DNA from: Nocardioides anomalus
GTDB taxonomy: Bacteria > Actinomycetota > Actinomycetes > Propionibacteriales > Nocardioidaceae
Direction of reading: 5' to 3'
Assembly: GCF_011046535.1 (NCBI RefSeq)
Contig: NZ_CP049257.1
Span: 1,302,001-1,366,000 of the forward strand
Length of the DNA stretch: 64,000 bases
This document shows positions 1 through 8,290 of this stretch, one piece after another. Both the position numbers and the translations under genes were made by a program. Position 1 is the first letter of the stretch. Each line of letters starts with the position of its first letter. Under the pieces are notes generated by a model, which searched no databases, was not told the origin of the DNA, and was given only the letters and a program-made list of their open reading frames with translations.

Positions 1-131
1 TCAGCCGCGAGGAGTACGACCAGCACCTCCAGGACCTGGAGGACGCCGGTCTGACCTCCGAGAAGCCGCTCATCGGTGGTGAGGAGGCCTACACGCAGGC
101 GGGCCTGGAGTCCGAGGGAGAATCCGAGTGA
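1..131 (+). CDS. ctaC: Cytochrome c oxidase subunit II, C-terminal end only (partial)
   Basis: Only the last 42 codons are in the window. The peptide begins [17 protein letters not shown] and ends ESEGESE before a TGA at 129-131. An acidic Glu/Asp-rich tail of this kind is common after the CuA domain of actinobacterial CtaC. The diagnostic CuA ligands lie upstream of the window, so the call rests on context: the next two genes are ctaD and ctaF, and the stop overlaps the ctaD start in a GTGA (128-131), which implies translational coupling. CtaC is the membrane-anchored subunit that takes electrons from the bcc complex. The start is outside the window. Confidence 0.8.
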   Translation, partial: SREEYDQHLQDLEDAGLTSEKPLIGGEEAYTQAGLESEGESE

Positions 132-1935
132 CCGCCACCGCTTCGCACCCGACCACCGTCGCGGCCCCGCGCCGCCAGCTCGGCCAGACCGTGGTCCGGG
201 TCCTGACCACCACCGACCACAAGCTGATCGGCAAGCTCTACCTCGGCACGTCGTTCGCCTGGTTCATGATCGGCGGCGCGATGGCCATGCTGATCCGCTC
301 CGAGCTGGCCTACCCCGGACAGCAGGTCGTGAACGACGAGCTCTACAACCAGCTCTTCACCATGCACGGCACGATCATGCTGCTGCTGTTCGCGACGCCG
401 CTGTTCTTCGGCTTCGGCAACGTGATCATGCCGCTGCAGATCGGCTCGCCCGACGTGGCGTTCCCGCGGCTGAACATGTTCAGCTACTGGCTGTTCCTCT
501 TCGGCGGCCTCATCGCCGCCTCCGGCTTCCTGACCCCGACCGGCGCGGCCGACTTCGGCTGGTTCGCCTACACGCCGCTGTCCGACGCGGTGCGCAGCCC
601 GGGGGTCGGCGGTGACCTGTGGATCATGGGTCTGTGGATGGCCGGTCTCGGCACCATCCTCGGCGCGGTCAACTTCATCACCACGATCATCTGCATGCGC
701 GCGCCCGGCATGACGATGTTCCGGATGCCGATCTTCGTGTGGAACACGCTCATCACCAGCCTGCTGGTGCTCATCGCGTTCCCGGTCCTGGCCGGCGCGC
801 TGCTCTCGCTCGAGGCCGACCGGCAGCTCGGCGCCCACGTCTTCGACGCCGCCCACGGCGGCGCGATCTTGTGGCAGCACCTGTTCTGGTTCTTCGGCCA
901 CCCGGAGGTCTACATCATCGCGCTGCCGTTCTTCGGCATCGTGACCGAGATCCTCCCGGTCTTCAGTCGCAAGCCGATCTTCGGCTACATCGGCCTGGTC
1001 GGCGCCACGCTCGGCATCGCGATCCTCTCCGTCGCGGTGTGGGCGCACCACATGTTCGTGACCGGCGCGGTCGACCTGCCGTTCTTCTCCGGCATGACGT
1101 TCCTGATCGCCGTACCGACGGGCGTGAAGTTCTTCAACTGGATCGGGACGATGTGGGGGGAAGTCTGTCCTTCGACACCCCGATGCTGTGGTCGGTCGGC
1201 TTCCTGACGACGTTCCTCTTCGGTGGTCTGACCGGCATCATCCTGGCCAGCCCGCCGCTGGACTTCCACGTCTCGGACTCCTACTTCGTGGTCGCGCACT
1301 TCCACTACGTCGTGTTCGGCACGGTGGTGTTCGCGATGTTCGCGGGCTTCTACTTCTGGTGGCCCAAGATGACCGGCCGGATGCTCGACGAGCGCCTGGG
1401 CAAGGTGCACTTCTGGCTGCTGTTCGTCGGCTTCCACACCACGTTCCTGGTCCAGCACTGGCTGGGCGTCGAGGGCATGCCGCGGCGCTACGCCGACTAC
1501 CTGCCCAGCGACGGGTTCACCACGCTCAACCAGGTGTCGACCATCGGTGCGTTCCTGCTGGGCGCCTCGACGCTGCCGTTCCTCTACAACGTCTACATCT
1601 CCTCCAAGGGCCCGCTCGTGGAGGTCGACGACCCGTGGGGCTGGGGCCGCTCGCTGGAGTGGGCGACCTCGTGCCCGCCGCCGCGGCACAACTTCGTGAC
1701 GATCCCGCGGATCCGCTCGGAGTCGCCGGCCTTCGACCTGCACCACCCGGAGATCGCGGCGATGGAGCTCGAGGACAACCCGGCCGCGGCCAACGGCGGC
1801 GCGGCGGACGCGCCGAGCATGGAGGGTCGCGAGGAGGTCATCGCCGAGCGCATGGAGGGCCAGAAGCGGCCCAACACGGGCGCAGGTGACCGCGCCACCA
1901 CCGACGACATCGACGAGGACGGGGACCGCCGGTGA
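128..1935 (+). CDS. ctaD: Cytochrome c oxidase subunit I (aa3), interrupted by a one-base frameshift
   Basis: Catalytic heme-copper subunit that reduces oxygen and pumps protons. The GTG start at 128 overlaps the ctaC stop. The first frame (128-1207) carries the heme a helix, the CuB motif GHPEVYI and the HH pair in VWAHHMF. The expected text then continues in another frame from [10 protein letters not shown], with the HFHYVVFG heme ligands, to a TGA at 1935. The break is at a run of six G (1155-1160). Seven G would restore [15 protein letters not shown] and one frame of 602 residues, the usual length. Because ctaCDF is otherwise intact and the enzyme is central to respiration, a sequencing or assembly indel is the likeliest cause; a real mutation cannot be excluded. 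The C-terminal ~60 residues are acidic and low-complexity. Confidence 0.93.
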
Positions 1936-2348
1936 AGGCCGAGGCCTGGATCTTCGCCGCCTGCACGATCTTCCTCGTGCTGGTCACGCCGGCGTACTGG
2001 CTGATCACCGACGGCAGCGAGCACGGCGGCGACTGGACCGGCACCTCCGCGCTGGTCATGACCACCCTGCTGACCCTCATGGTCACCGTCTACCTCGGCT
2101 TCCACGCCAAGAAGATGGATGCGCGCCCCGAGGACCGCAAGGACGCCGAGATCTCCGACGGCGCCGGGGAGCTGGGCTTCTTCCCGCCGTACTCCTGGTG
2201 GCCGCTGTGGACCGCCCTCACCCTGGGCACCTGCGTGGCCGGTGTCGCCGCCGGTGCGTGGTGGCTGTTCATCATCGGCGGCGTGCTCGGCGCCATCGCG
2301 CTGTGCGGCTGGATCTACGAGTACTACCGGGGTGTCCACGCTCACTGA
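1932..2348 (+). CDS. ctaF: Cytochrome c oxidase subunit IV (actinobacterial type)
   Basis: Small integral-membrane subunit found only in actinobacterial aa3 oxidases. The 138 residues match the usual length of about 140. There are two N-terminal membrane helices (about residues 5-25 and 38-58), a cytosolic acidic loop ([14 protein letters not shown]), the conserved stretch [13 protein letters not shown], then two more helices and an EYYRG tail. The GTG start at 1932 overlaps the ctaD stop in GTGA, continuing a ctaC-ctaD-ctaF operon with 4-nt overlaps. Regulation is not visible inside the operon. Confidence 0.93.
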   Translation: MKAEAWIFAACTIFLVLVTPAYWLITDGSEHGGDWTGTSALVMTTLLTLMVTVYLGFHAKKMDARPEDRKDAEISDGAGELGFFPPYSWWPLWTALTLGTCVAGVAAGAWWLFIIGGVLGAIALCGWIYEYYRGVHAH

Positions 2349-2508
2349 GATCGCCCCAGATCTCCGCGCCGCCGACGGCAACTCCGGGGCGCGCCACGCC
2401 GTCTGAAGAAGCATGCGTGGTTTCGTGGGTTCTCATCAGGCGCCCGTAGAATCGGGAGGTCTGGACCGTCCGGTCCGGGCACCTTCTCGGAGCTCCTGGG
2501 AGTCGAGC

Positions 2509-3774
2509 ATGTCCGCACCCCGCCGCCGTCTGCGCGGGCTGGTGGCGCTGTCCGCCCTGCTGCTCGGCGCCTCGGTCCTGACCGCCTGCGACAACGGCGA
2601 CGACCTCCCCGGCAAGTCCTCGGCCGACGACACCGCCCGCCCCGCCGCGGGCGATGACGGCTCCGGCGACAGCGCCGACTCCGGTGACTCGGGTGACTCC
2701 GGCGATGACGCCCCGGCCGCGACCATGAGCACCAACGTCAAGAAGAAGGCCGGCGTCCCGGTCTCCACGCTCCTCGAGGTCAGCGCCCACGACGGCCGCC
2801 TCTCCACCGTCGACGTCACCGGGTCCGGTGACGTGGGCGCCCTCACCGGCTCCATCACCGGCGATGGCGCCACCTGGACCGCCGGCGACCGGCTCGAGCC
2901 CGGCACGACGTACACCGTCAAGGCCACGCTCTCCGGCGCGGACGGTGAGCAGGCCACCCGGCGCCAGAAGTTCACCACCCAGGACCTCACGCTCGACCAG
3001 CAGACCTACGCCTCCGTCGCGCCGCTGCCCGGCGAGACCGTCGGCGTCGGCATGCCCGTCATCGTCACCTTCGACGTCCCGGTCACCGACCGCGCGTCGA
3101 TGGAGAAGCAGATGCACGTGACCACCAGCCCCGAGCAGAAGGGGACCTGGCACTGGATGAGCGACACGGTCGTGCACTACCGCCCCAAGAGCTACTGGCA
3201 GGCCGGCACCACCGTCGACGTCAACCTCGACGTCAACGGCATCGACGCCGGCAACGGCATCTACGGCCAGGAGGACCGCGCGGTCCAGTTCAAGGTCGGG
3301 GCGGCCAACATCTACAAGGTCGACATGAATACCGATCAGATGAAGGTCACCAGCAACGGCACGCTGCTGCGCACCATCCCCATCACCACGGGCCAGCAGC
3401 CGGAGTACACCACCCGCTCCGGCACCAAGGTCATCATGGAGAAGTTCGACTCCAAGGACATGAACTCCGAGACCGTCGGCATCACCGGCGCCGACGCCTA
3501 CAACATCGAGGGCGTCCAGTGGGCCATGCGCCTGACCAACAGCGGTGAGTTCATCCATGCCGCCCCGTGGTCCGTCGGCTCCCAGGGCCACGCCAACGTC
3601 AGCCACGGCTGCACCGGCATGAGCACCGACAACGCCGACTGGCTCTACCACATGTCCCAGCGCGGCGACGTCGTCCAGTACACCGGCACCACCCGGACCA
3701 TCGAGCCCGGCAACGGCTACGACGACTGGAACTACTCCTGGGCCAACTACAAGCAGGGCTCCGCCCTGTCCTGA
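2509..3774 (+). CDS. L,D-transpeptidase lipoprotein (Ig-like domains plus YkuD)
   Basis: Predicted to make 3-3 cross-links in peptidoglycan outside the membrane. The start at ATG 2509 gives a lipoprotein signal with lipobox LTAC (Cys27). The frame is open upstream to 2413, but only this start gives the signal. A low-complexity Gly/Ser/Asp linker (~30-70) follows, then two Ig-like regions resembling those of mycobacterial Ldt proteins, then the YkuD domain with the active-site motif SHGCTGM (Cys368) and the histidine of FIHAAPW. The 421-residue length fits Ldt2-type enzymes. A -10-like TAGAAT at 2447-2452 lies about 57 bp upstream, so a normal leader is expected. It follows ctaF by 160 bp and is probably a separate unit. 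Confidence 0.92.
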   Translation: MSAPRRRLRGLVALSALLLGASVLTACDNGDDLPGKSSADDTARPAAGDDGSGDSADSGDSGDSGDDAPAATMSTNVKKKAGVPVSTLLEVSAHDGRLSTVDVTGSGDVGALTGSITGDGATWTAGDRLEPGTTYTVKATLSGADGEQATRRQKFTTQDLTLDQQTYASVAPLPGETVGVGMPVIVTFDVPVTDRASMEKQMHVTTSPEQKGTWHWMSDTVVHYRPKSYWQAGTTVDVNLDVNGIDAGNGIYGQEDRAVQFKVGAANIYKVDMNTDQMKVTSNGTLLRTIPITTGQQPEYTTRSGTKVIMEKFDSKDMNSETVGITGADAYNIEGVQWAMRLTNSGEFIHAAPWSVGSQGHANVSHGCTGMSTDNADWLYHMSQRGDVVQYTGTTRTIEPGNGYDDWNYSWANYKQGSALS

Positions 3775-3848
3775 GGCCTCGCAGGCTCGGCCGTCGGGCC
3801 AGCCGCTCCACCCTGCCTGCAGCCAGCCCAGGACCAGTCCCAGCCGTC

Positions 3849-3866
3849 GCACCCGTCGCCGGGTGC
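3849..3866. terminator. Short GC hairpin between convergent genes
   Basis: GCACCC (3849-3854) and GGGTGC (3861-3866) can pair around a 6-nt loop. The hairpin sits in the 106-bp gap between the L,D-transpeptidase stop and the convergent regulator stop. No clear T-run follows on either strand, so termination is plausible but unproven. Confidence 0.35.
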
Positions 3867-3880
3867 CGGTCTTGTCGGCC

Positions 3881-4291
3881 TCAGGCGCGCTCCAGCACTC
3901 GCCGGGCCCGGGTGACGACCTCACCGAGCACCCGCTCTGCGGCGCCGACGTCGTCGGCGTCGAGGCCGTCCCAGATGCTGCGGGTGTCGGTCGCGAGCGC
4001 CGCCTGGGTGCGGTGCAGCAACCGAGCGCCCTGGTCGGTCAGGCGGTCCTCGCGCAGCAACCCTCGCTCGACGAGACCCGCGACGAGCTCGGCCGCGTCC
4101 TCGAAGTGGGCGCGGTCCGCCACCTCGGGTGCGAGCCCGGTGGGCAGGCGTTCCCCCGACAGCTGGTCGGCGACGCGCAGCGTCACCCACTGCGGCTCGG
4201 TGAGGTCGACGTCGGCCAGGTGGCGGCGCAACACCGCGCCGAGCGACTTCTCGGTCTCGCCGATGAGCTGTGGTCCGAAGGGGGTGGTCAT
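3881..4291 (-). CDS. MarR-like winged-helix regulator
   Basis: A 136-residue protein starting MTTPFGPQLIGETEKSLG. It has the helix plan and size of MarR-type regulators: an N-terminal dimer helix, a putative DNA-binding segment (LTEPQWVTLRVADQL through LVERGLLRE), and a C-terminal helix rich in Arg and Glu. The frame is open to 4333, but ATG 4291 begins the recognisable protein and lies just after a purine-rich GAGGAG at 4298-4303 on this strand. It is transcribed away from another MarR gene at 4372, with an 80-bp shared promoter region holding two similar dyads. The ligand is unknown. A PadR-like or unclassified wHTH is the alternative. Confidence 0.7.
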   Translation of the reverse strand: MTTPFGPQLIGETEKSLGAVLRRHLADVDLTEPQWVTLRVADQLSGERLPTGLAPEVADRAHFEDAAELVAGLVERGLLREDRLTDQGARLLHRTQAALATDTRSIWDGLDADDVGAAERVLGEVVTRARRVLERA

Positions 4292-4308
4292 GTGGCGGCT
4301 CCTCTGTT

Positions 4309-4365
4309 CGTTGGTGCGGCCACCGATAGCCACGAATCGTTGGCTGCGCCAACAACTTCTAGGAT
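4309..4365. promoter_or_regulatory. Shared control region of the divergent MarR pair: two related dyads and a leaderless -10
   Basis: A perfect dyad GTTGGCtgcGCCAAC sits at 4339-4353. A related, less perfect copy CGTTGGTGCGGCCACC sits at 4309-4324, 29 bp (nearly three helical turns) away on centre-like positions. TAGGAT at 4360-4365 is a good -10 whose last base is 6 nt before ATG 4372, so the rightward transcript should be leaderless. The perfect dyad overlaps the expected -35 area, suggesting autorepression by one or both MarR proteins. Confidence 0.6.
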
Positions 4366-4371
4366 CGCTCC

Positions 4372-4839
4372 ATGACCACGTTGCGGCGCGTCGCGGGGCA
4401 GCCCACCTGGCTGGTGAGCCGGACCCACGCCCGGGCCCAACGCCTGCTGGGGGAGGCGTTCGGCGCCGAGGGCTTCCGCGGCTACCATTTCCGGGTGCTG
4501 GCCGCGCTGGACGAGCACGGACCCCGCAGTCAGGCCGACCTGGGCCGGCTGACCGGCATCGACCGGAGCGACATCGTGGCGACGGTCAACGACCTGGTCG
4601 CGCGGGGGCTGGCCACCCGCGAGCCCGACCGGACCGACCGCCGGCGCAACGTCGTGACCACCACGCCCGACGGCGTCGGCCGTCTCGAGCGCCTCGACGC
4701 CGCGCTCCACGGCGTGCAGGACGACCTGCTGGCCCCACTGACGCCCGACGAGCGGGCGACGTTCGTGCGGTTGCTCGAGAAGCTGGTGTCCGACGACGTG
4801 CCGCCGGGGGAGGGCTCAGGAGGGGTCGCGGTCCGGTGA
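4372..4839 (+). CDS. MarR family transcriptional regulator
   Basis: A 155-residue MarR protein. The winged-helix core reads SQADLGRLTGIDRSDIVATV, followed by the wing TREPDRTDRRRNVVTTTPDG, which carries the conserved D-x-R-D/R-R-x wing pattern. Helices at both ends would form the dimer interface. It is divergent from the other MarR-like gene and expected to bind the dyads at 4309-4353. Its last 24 bases overlap the end of the convergent histidine kinase gene. The inducer and targets are unknown; the immediate neighbours are a two-component system and the partner regulator. Confidence 0.85.
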   Translation: MTTLRRVAGQPTWLVSRTHARAQRLLGEAFGAEGFRGYHFRVLAALDEHGPRSQADLGRLTGIDRSDIVATVNDLVARGLATREPDRTDRRRNVVTTTPDGVGRLERLDAALHGVQDDLLAPLTPDERATFVRLLEKLVSDDVPPGEGSGGVAVR

Positions 4840-5904
4840 GGGCGCAGCCCCCTCGGGCTGGAGGTCGTCGCCGGGGGCCTCGTGGGGCGTGCTCCGGGGC
4901 ACCTGCAGGGTGAACGTCGTGCGTCCCGCGGTCGAGAGCGACAGCGTCCCGCCGTGCAGTCTAGCGTTCTCGTAGGCCAGGGACAGCCCCAGGCCGCTGT
5001 GCGCGCCCTGCGAGGTCCGGGCCTCGTCGGCACGGACGAAGCGGTCGAAGACGGTCGGCGCCAGCTCGGCGGGCACGCCGGCCCCGTCGTCGGCGACGCT
5101 CAGGGTGACGGCGCCGGGGTCGCGGCCGTCGATGACGACGTCCACGGGTGGTCGGCCGTGCTGGAGGGCGTTGCTCAGCAGGTTGCGCAGCACGGTGTGC
5201 AGGCGCCGCGCGTCGACCTCCGCGGAGGTGTCGCCGAGCCGGGCGATCCGGATGTCCTCGCCGGGAGCGACGGTGTGCGCGGCGTCGGCGGCGAGGACCG
5301 CGAGGTCGATGTGCTCACGCTCGATGCTGGTCTGGCCGGCGTCGAAGCGCGACATCTCCAGCAGGTCGTCGACCAGGCGGACGAGGCGGCGGGTCTGGCC
5401 ACGCACGAGGTCGACGGAGCGTCGTCGCGCCTCCTGATCGGGGCTCTCGAGGCCCTCGTCGGCGGCGATCATGGCGGCCAGGGGGGTGCGGAGCTCGTGG
5501 GAGACGTCCGCGACGAACCGCTGCTGCAGGGTCTGGGACTCGTGCAGGTCGCGCAGGGTGTCGGACAGCTGCGCGGCCATGGCGTTGAAGGAGTCGCCCA
5601 GGTCGGCCAGCTCGGTCCGGCCGCCCGTGGGCAGGCGTACGTCGAGGTCGCCGGCGCCGAATCGTCGTGCGGCGCTCGCCGTCCGCCGCAGGGGCCGGGT
5701 GATCGCGAGCGCGACCACGAGACCGAGCCCGAGGGACAGGACGAAGCCGCCGATGCCGATCCACACGATGGCGTGGTGGAGCTTGCCGGGGTTGTACATG
5801 CTCACCCGGAACGCCGCGACCGCCATCGTCACCGAGACGCACGCGACGGTGAAGACGAACAGGCCGGTGATCCTGATCGTCAGCCGGTCGCGCCACCGCC
5901 TCAC
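4816..5904 (-). CDS. Sensor histidine kinase (HAMP, HisKA, HATPase)
   Basis: Membrane sensor kinase of 362 residues. A first membrane helix (about 10-32) and a second (about 45-68) bracket only a short external loop, so it may sense the membrane rather than a large ligand. HAMP (about 70-125) includes LADLGDSFNAMAAQL. The phosphorylated H-box is VADVSHELRTPLAAM. The ATPase domain has an N box (LRNLLSNALQHG), D-x-G-x-G (VADDGAGVP) and a G2 box (SGLGLSLA). It lies directly behind and overlaps its response regulator by 4 nt, and its 3' end overlaps the convergent marR by 24 bp. The signal is unknown. Confidence 0.92.
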   Translation of the reverse strand: MRRWRDRLTIRITGLFVFTVACVSVTMAVAAFRVSMYNPGKLHHAIVWIGIGGFVLSLGLGLVVALAITRPLRRTASAARRFGAGDLDVRLPTGGRTELADLGDSFNAMAAQLSDTLRDLHESQTLQQRFVADVSHELRTPLAAMIAADEGLESPDQEARRRSVDLVRGQTRRLVRLVDDLLEMSRFDAGQTSIEREHIDLAVLAADAAHTVAPGEDIRIARLGDTSAEVDARRLHTVLRNLLSNALQHGRPPVDVVIDGRDPGAVTLSVADDGAGVPAELAPTVFDRFVRADEARTSQGAHSGLGLSLAYENARLHGGTLSLSTAGRTTFTLQVPRSTPHEAPGDDLQPEGAAPSPDRDPS

Positions 5905-6581
5905 GGGAGCTCCAGCCGGTACCCCACGCCACGGACCGTCTGGATGAGCGTCGGCTTGGACGGGTTCGGCTCGACCTTGGCGCGCAGGCGCTGCACGCAG
6001 GCGTCGACCAAGCGGGTGTCGCCCACGAAGCCGTACTCCCAGACCCGCTCGAGCAGCACGCGTCGCGAGCGGGCCTGCCCGGCGTGGTGCAGCAGCTCCA
6101 GCAGCAACCGCAGCTCGGTCGGGGTCAGGAGCACCGGCTCGCCGTCGCGGTGCACGCGCATGGCCGCCTCGTCGACGGTCAGGTCGCCGAGCTGGGTCAG
6201 GGTCCGGGTGGGCTCGGTGGCCGAGCGGCGCAGGACGGCCTTGATGCGGGCGTCGAGCACGCGCGGCTCAACCGGCTTGGCGACGTAGTCGTCGGCCCCG
6301 CACTCGAGGCCGACGACGATGTCGATCGGGTCGCTGCGCGCGGTCAGCAGGACGAGCGGCAGGGGGCGGGTGGCGCTCACCCGGCGGCACAGCTCGAAGC
6401 CGTCCATGCCGGGGAGCATGACGTCGACGATCGCCAGGTCGGTCGGCGTCCCGTCGTCCAGCATGGCCAGACCGGGCTCGGCGGACGGGGCGGTGCGGAC
6501 GGTGTGCCCGAGCTGGGTCAGCGCGAGCTGCAGGGCCTCGGCGACCGCGTCGTCATCCTCGATGATGAGCAGGCGCGGCAT
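5901..6581 (-). CDS. OmpR/PhoB family response regulator
   Basis: The 226 residues comprise an N-terminal receiver with the acidic pocket IIEDDDA, the phosphoacceptor Asp in LAIVDVMLPG, the switch Thr in LLTARSD and Lys in YVAKPVEP. A C-terminal winged helix of the OmpR type follows (LTPTELRLLLELL, ending VRGVGYRLE). The ATG at 6581 follows GGGAGGAG with 4 nt spacing, so the start is secure. It is the first gene of a two-gene operon with the kinase, and the ATGA overlap at 5901-5904 couples translation. The regulon is not inferable from sequence; a GT87 gene and a secreted propeller gene are divergently transcribed nearby. Confidence 0.94.
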   Translation of the reverse strand: MPRLLIIEDDDAVAEALQLALTQLGHTVRTAPSAEPGLAMLDDGTPTDLAIVDVMLPGMDGFELCRRVSATRPLPLVLLTARSDPIDIVVGLECGADDYVAKPVEPRVLDARIKAVLRRSATEPTRTLTQLGDLTVDEAAMRVHRDGEPVLLTPTELRLLLELLHHAGQARSRRVLLERVWEYGFVGDTRLVDACVQRLRAKVEPNPSKPTLIQTVRGVGYRLELP

Positions 6582-6772
6582 CGAACTCCTCCCGGGGCGG
6601 CATCGCGTCGATGTCCCGACCCTGCCACGGCGCCGTGCGCACCGGGTCGCGGGGGTGTCGCAGGAACGTCACGACTTGTCGACAGGACCCGGCTCGCCGC
6701 GCCCGGCCACCGTGACACGACCGTGGCGGCACGACGACGCGACGGCGACGAGCCGCGGTCAGGGTTCCCGGT

Positions 6773-7900
6773 GTGCGCAGTGCTCAGGCCCTCGCGGCCG
6801 CCCGCTCGGCCCCCTCGCCCGCCCCCTCGTCGTACGCCGGCGCGGGCCGTCGACCACGCCCGCGGCCCGCACCCCTCACGGTCGTCCTGGTCCTCGCGAT
6901 CGGACTCACCGTCGCCTACGCGCTCACCCGCGCCAACACGGGCGACATGGCCGTCTACCGCGCGGGCGGTCAGGCGGTGCTGCACGGCGGGGACCTCTAC
7001 GACCTGCGCGTCGGCGACTTCGGGTTCACCTACCCGCCCGTGGCGGCCGCGCTCTTCGCCACGGTGGCGTGGCTCCCGCTCCCGGCGATGTTCGCGGTGC
7101 TCACCGCGGCCTCCTGCGCCGCGCTGTACGTCGTCCTGCGCCGGTCCGCACCGGACGTCGGCCAGCGTCTCGGGGCCGCCGTGGGGCTGGCGGCCCTCGC
7201 CGCGACGCACCCGGTCGTCAACACGCTGTCCTGGGGTCAGGTCAACCTGCTGCTCGCCGCCCTCGTCCTGCACGACCTGCTCGTGCGCCGCAGCGGGGTG
7301 GGGGTGGGTCTGGCCGCCGCGGTCAAGCTCACGCCGGCGGTCTTCGTCGTCTACCTGGTCCTCTGCGGTCGCCGTCGCGAGGCCAGGACGGCGACCGCCA
7401 CCTTCCTGGCCGCCTCCACCCTCGGCGCGGTCGTGTCGCCCGCGGCGTCGTGGCGGTACTGGACGCACGACGTGCTCGCGGCCCCGGGCGTCGGCGGGTT
7501 CGACCACGTGGGAAACCAGGCCCTGCGGGGTCTGGCCGAACGAGCGCTGGGCACCGGCGCCGGCACCGCCCTGTGGCTCCTGGTGGCGGTCCCGGCCCTG
7601 GTCGGCGGCCTCCTGCTCGCCCGGCGGACTGCTCGCGCGGGGGACGAGGTCCTCGCCGCGGGCATCGCCGGGCTCACCGCCTGCCTGGTCTCCCCGGTGG
7701 CCTGGATCCACCACTGGGTCTGGTGCGTCCCCTTCCTCGCCCGGGTGCCGGTCCCCGTCCGGCTGGCCCTCGGGGCCGGGTTCGTGCTGCCGCTCACCCT
7801 GGGGCCGGTCGTCGGCGCCGGCTACCCCGTCCTCGTGCTCGCGGCCCTCGTCGGGCACCGGGCCTGGCTGCCGCGGATGGCCGGGAGCGCGCCGCGGTGA
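6773..7900 (+). CDS. GT87-type polytopic mannosyltransferase-like protein
   Basis: Resembles the DUF2029/GT87 family of polyprenyl-phosphate-mannose-dependent alpha-mannosyltransferases (PimE and Rv2181 relatives) that decorate lipoglycans on the outer face of the membrane. The 375 residues hold about nine to ten membrane helices. The first external loop has the family-typical acidic motif NTGDMAVYRAGG with the catalytic Asp, followed by GDLYDLRVGDFGFTYPP. A later helix has LSWGQVNLLLAAL and GVGLAAAVKLTP, both characteristic of GT87. The GTG start at 6773 has CAGGGT 7 nt upstream, possibly a leaderless promoter. The exact acceptor cannot be told. Confidence 0.8.
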   Translation: MRSAQALAAARSAPSPAPSSYAGAGRRPRPRPAPLTVVLVLAIGLTVAYALTRANTGDMAVYRAGGQAVLHGGDLYDLRVGDFGFTYPPVAAALFATVAWLPLPAMFAVLTAASCAALYVVLRRSAPDVGQRLGAAVGLAALAATHPVVNTLSWGQVNLLLAALVLHDLLVRRSGVGVGLAAAVKLTPAVFVVYLVLCGRRREARTATATFLAASTLGAVVSPAASWRYWTHDVLAAPGVGGFDHVGNQALRGLAERALGTGAGTALWLLVAVPALVGGLLLARRTARAGDEVLAAGIAGLTACLVSPVAWIHHWVWCVPFLARVPVPVRLALGAGFVLPLTLGPVVGAGYPVLVLAALVGHRAWLPRMAGSAPR

Positions 7901-8267
7901 GGGCCGGCAGGCCCCTCCACGACCGGGTCTGGCGCGCGACGGCCGGCGCTGCCGCGGCCGCGCTGGTCGTGGACGCCGTGGCCGAGTCACCCTGGCCACC
8001 GCTCGCGGCGCTCGTGGTCAGCACCGCGGGCTGGGCCGGCCTGCTCTTCGTCTCGGCCCCCGCGCGTACGCCGCTGGCCCGCCGGCAGTACGCGCGCGGC
8101 GCGCTCCGCACCGCCGGACTCGTGCTGGTGACCGTCGGGGTCGGTCACCACCTCGGCGCCGGGCTGGCCGTCCTCGCCGTCCTGGGCGCGTGCTCACCCG
8201 CGGCGGTCCGCTGGATGGCCGGGGTGCCGTCGGCGAACCGGACCGGGGGACCGCGCATCACACCTGA
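7897..8267 (+). CDS. Putative small membrane protein with an unclear 3' end
   Basis: A GTG at 7897 overlaps the preceding stop (GTGA). The frame reads as a hydrophobic protein with three or four helices (AALVVDAVAESPWPPLAALV, VVSTAGWAGLLFV, LVLVTVGVGHHLGAGLAVL) up to about 8240. As written, this frame does not stop until 9210, deep inside the next gene, where its composition becomes Arg-rich shadow sequence. If the five-G run at 8245-8249 had one more G, the protein would end at the TGA at 8265-8267, 24 bp before the next start. I give that end as the likeliest, on inference only. It could instead be a chance open frame, common in DNA this GC-rich. No family recognised. Confidence 0.35.
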
Positions 8268-8290
8268 CGACACGAGGCCGAGGGGAGCGC

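Noticed and set aside
619..1935. The second half of ctaD as an independent gene
   Set aside because: The in-frame sequence before about 1160 is a shadow. Conserved subunit I sequence continues exactly across the six-G run, so it is one frameshifted gene.
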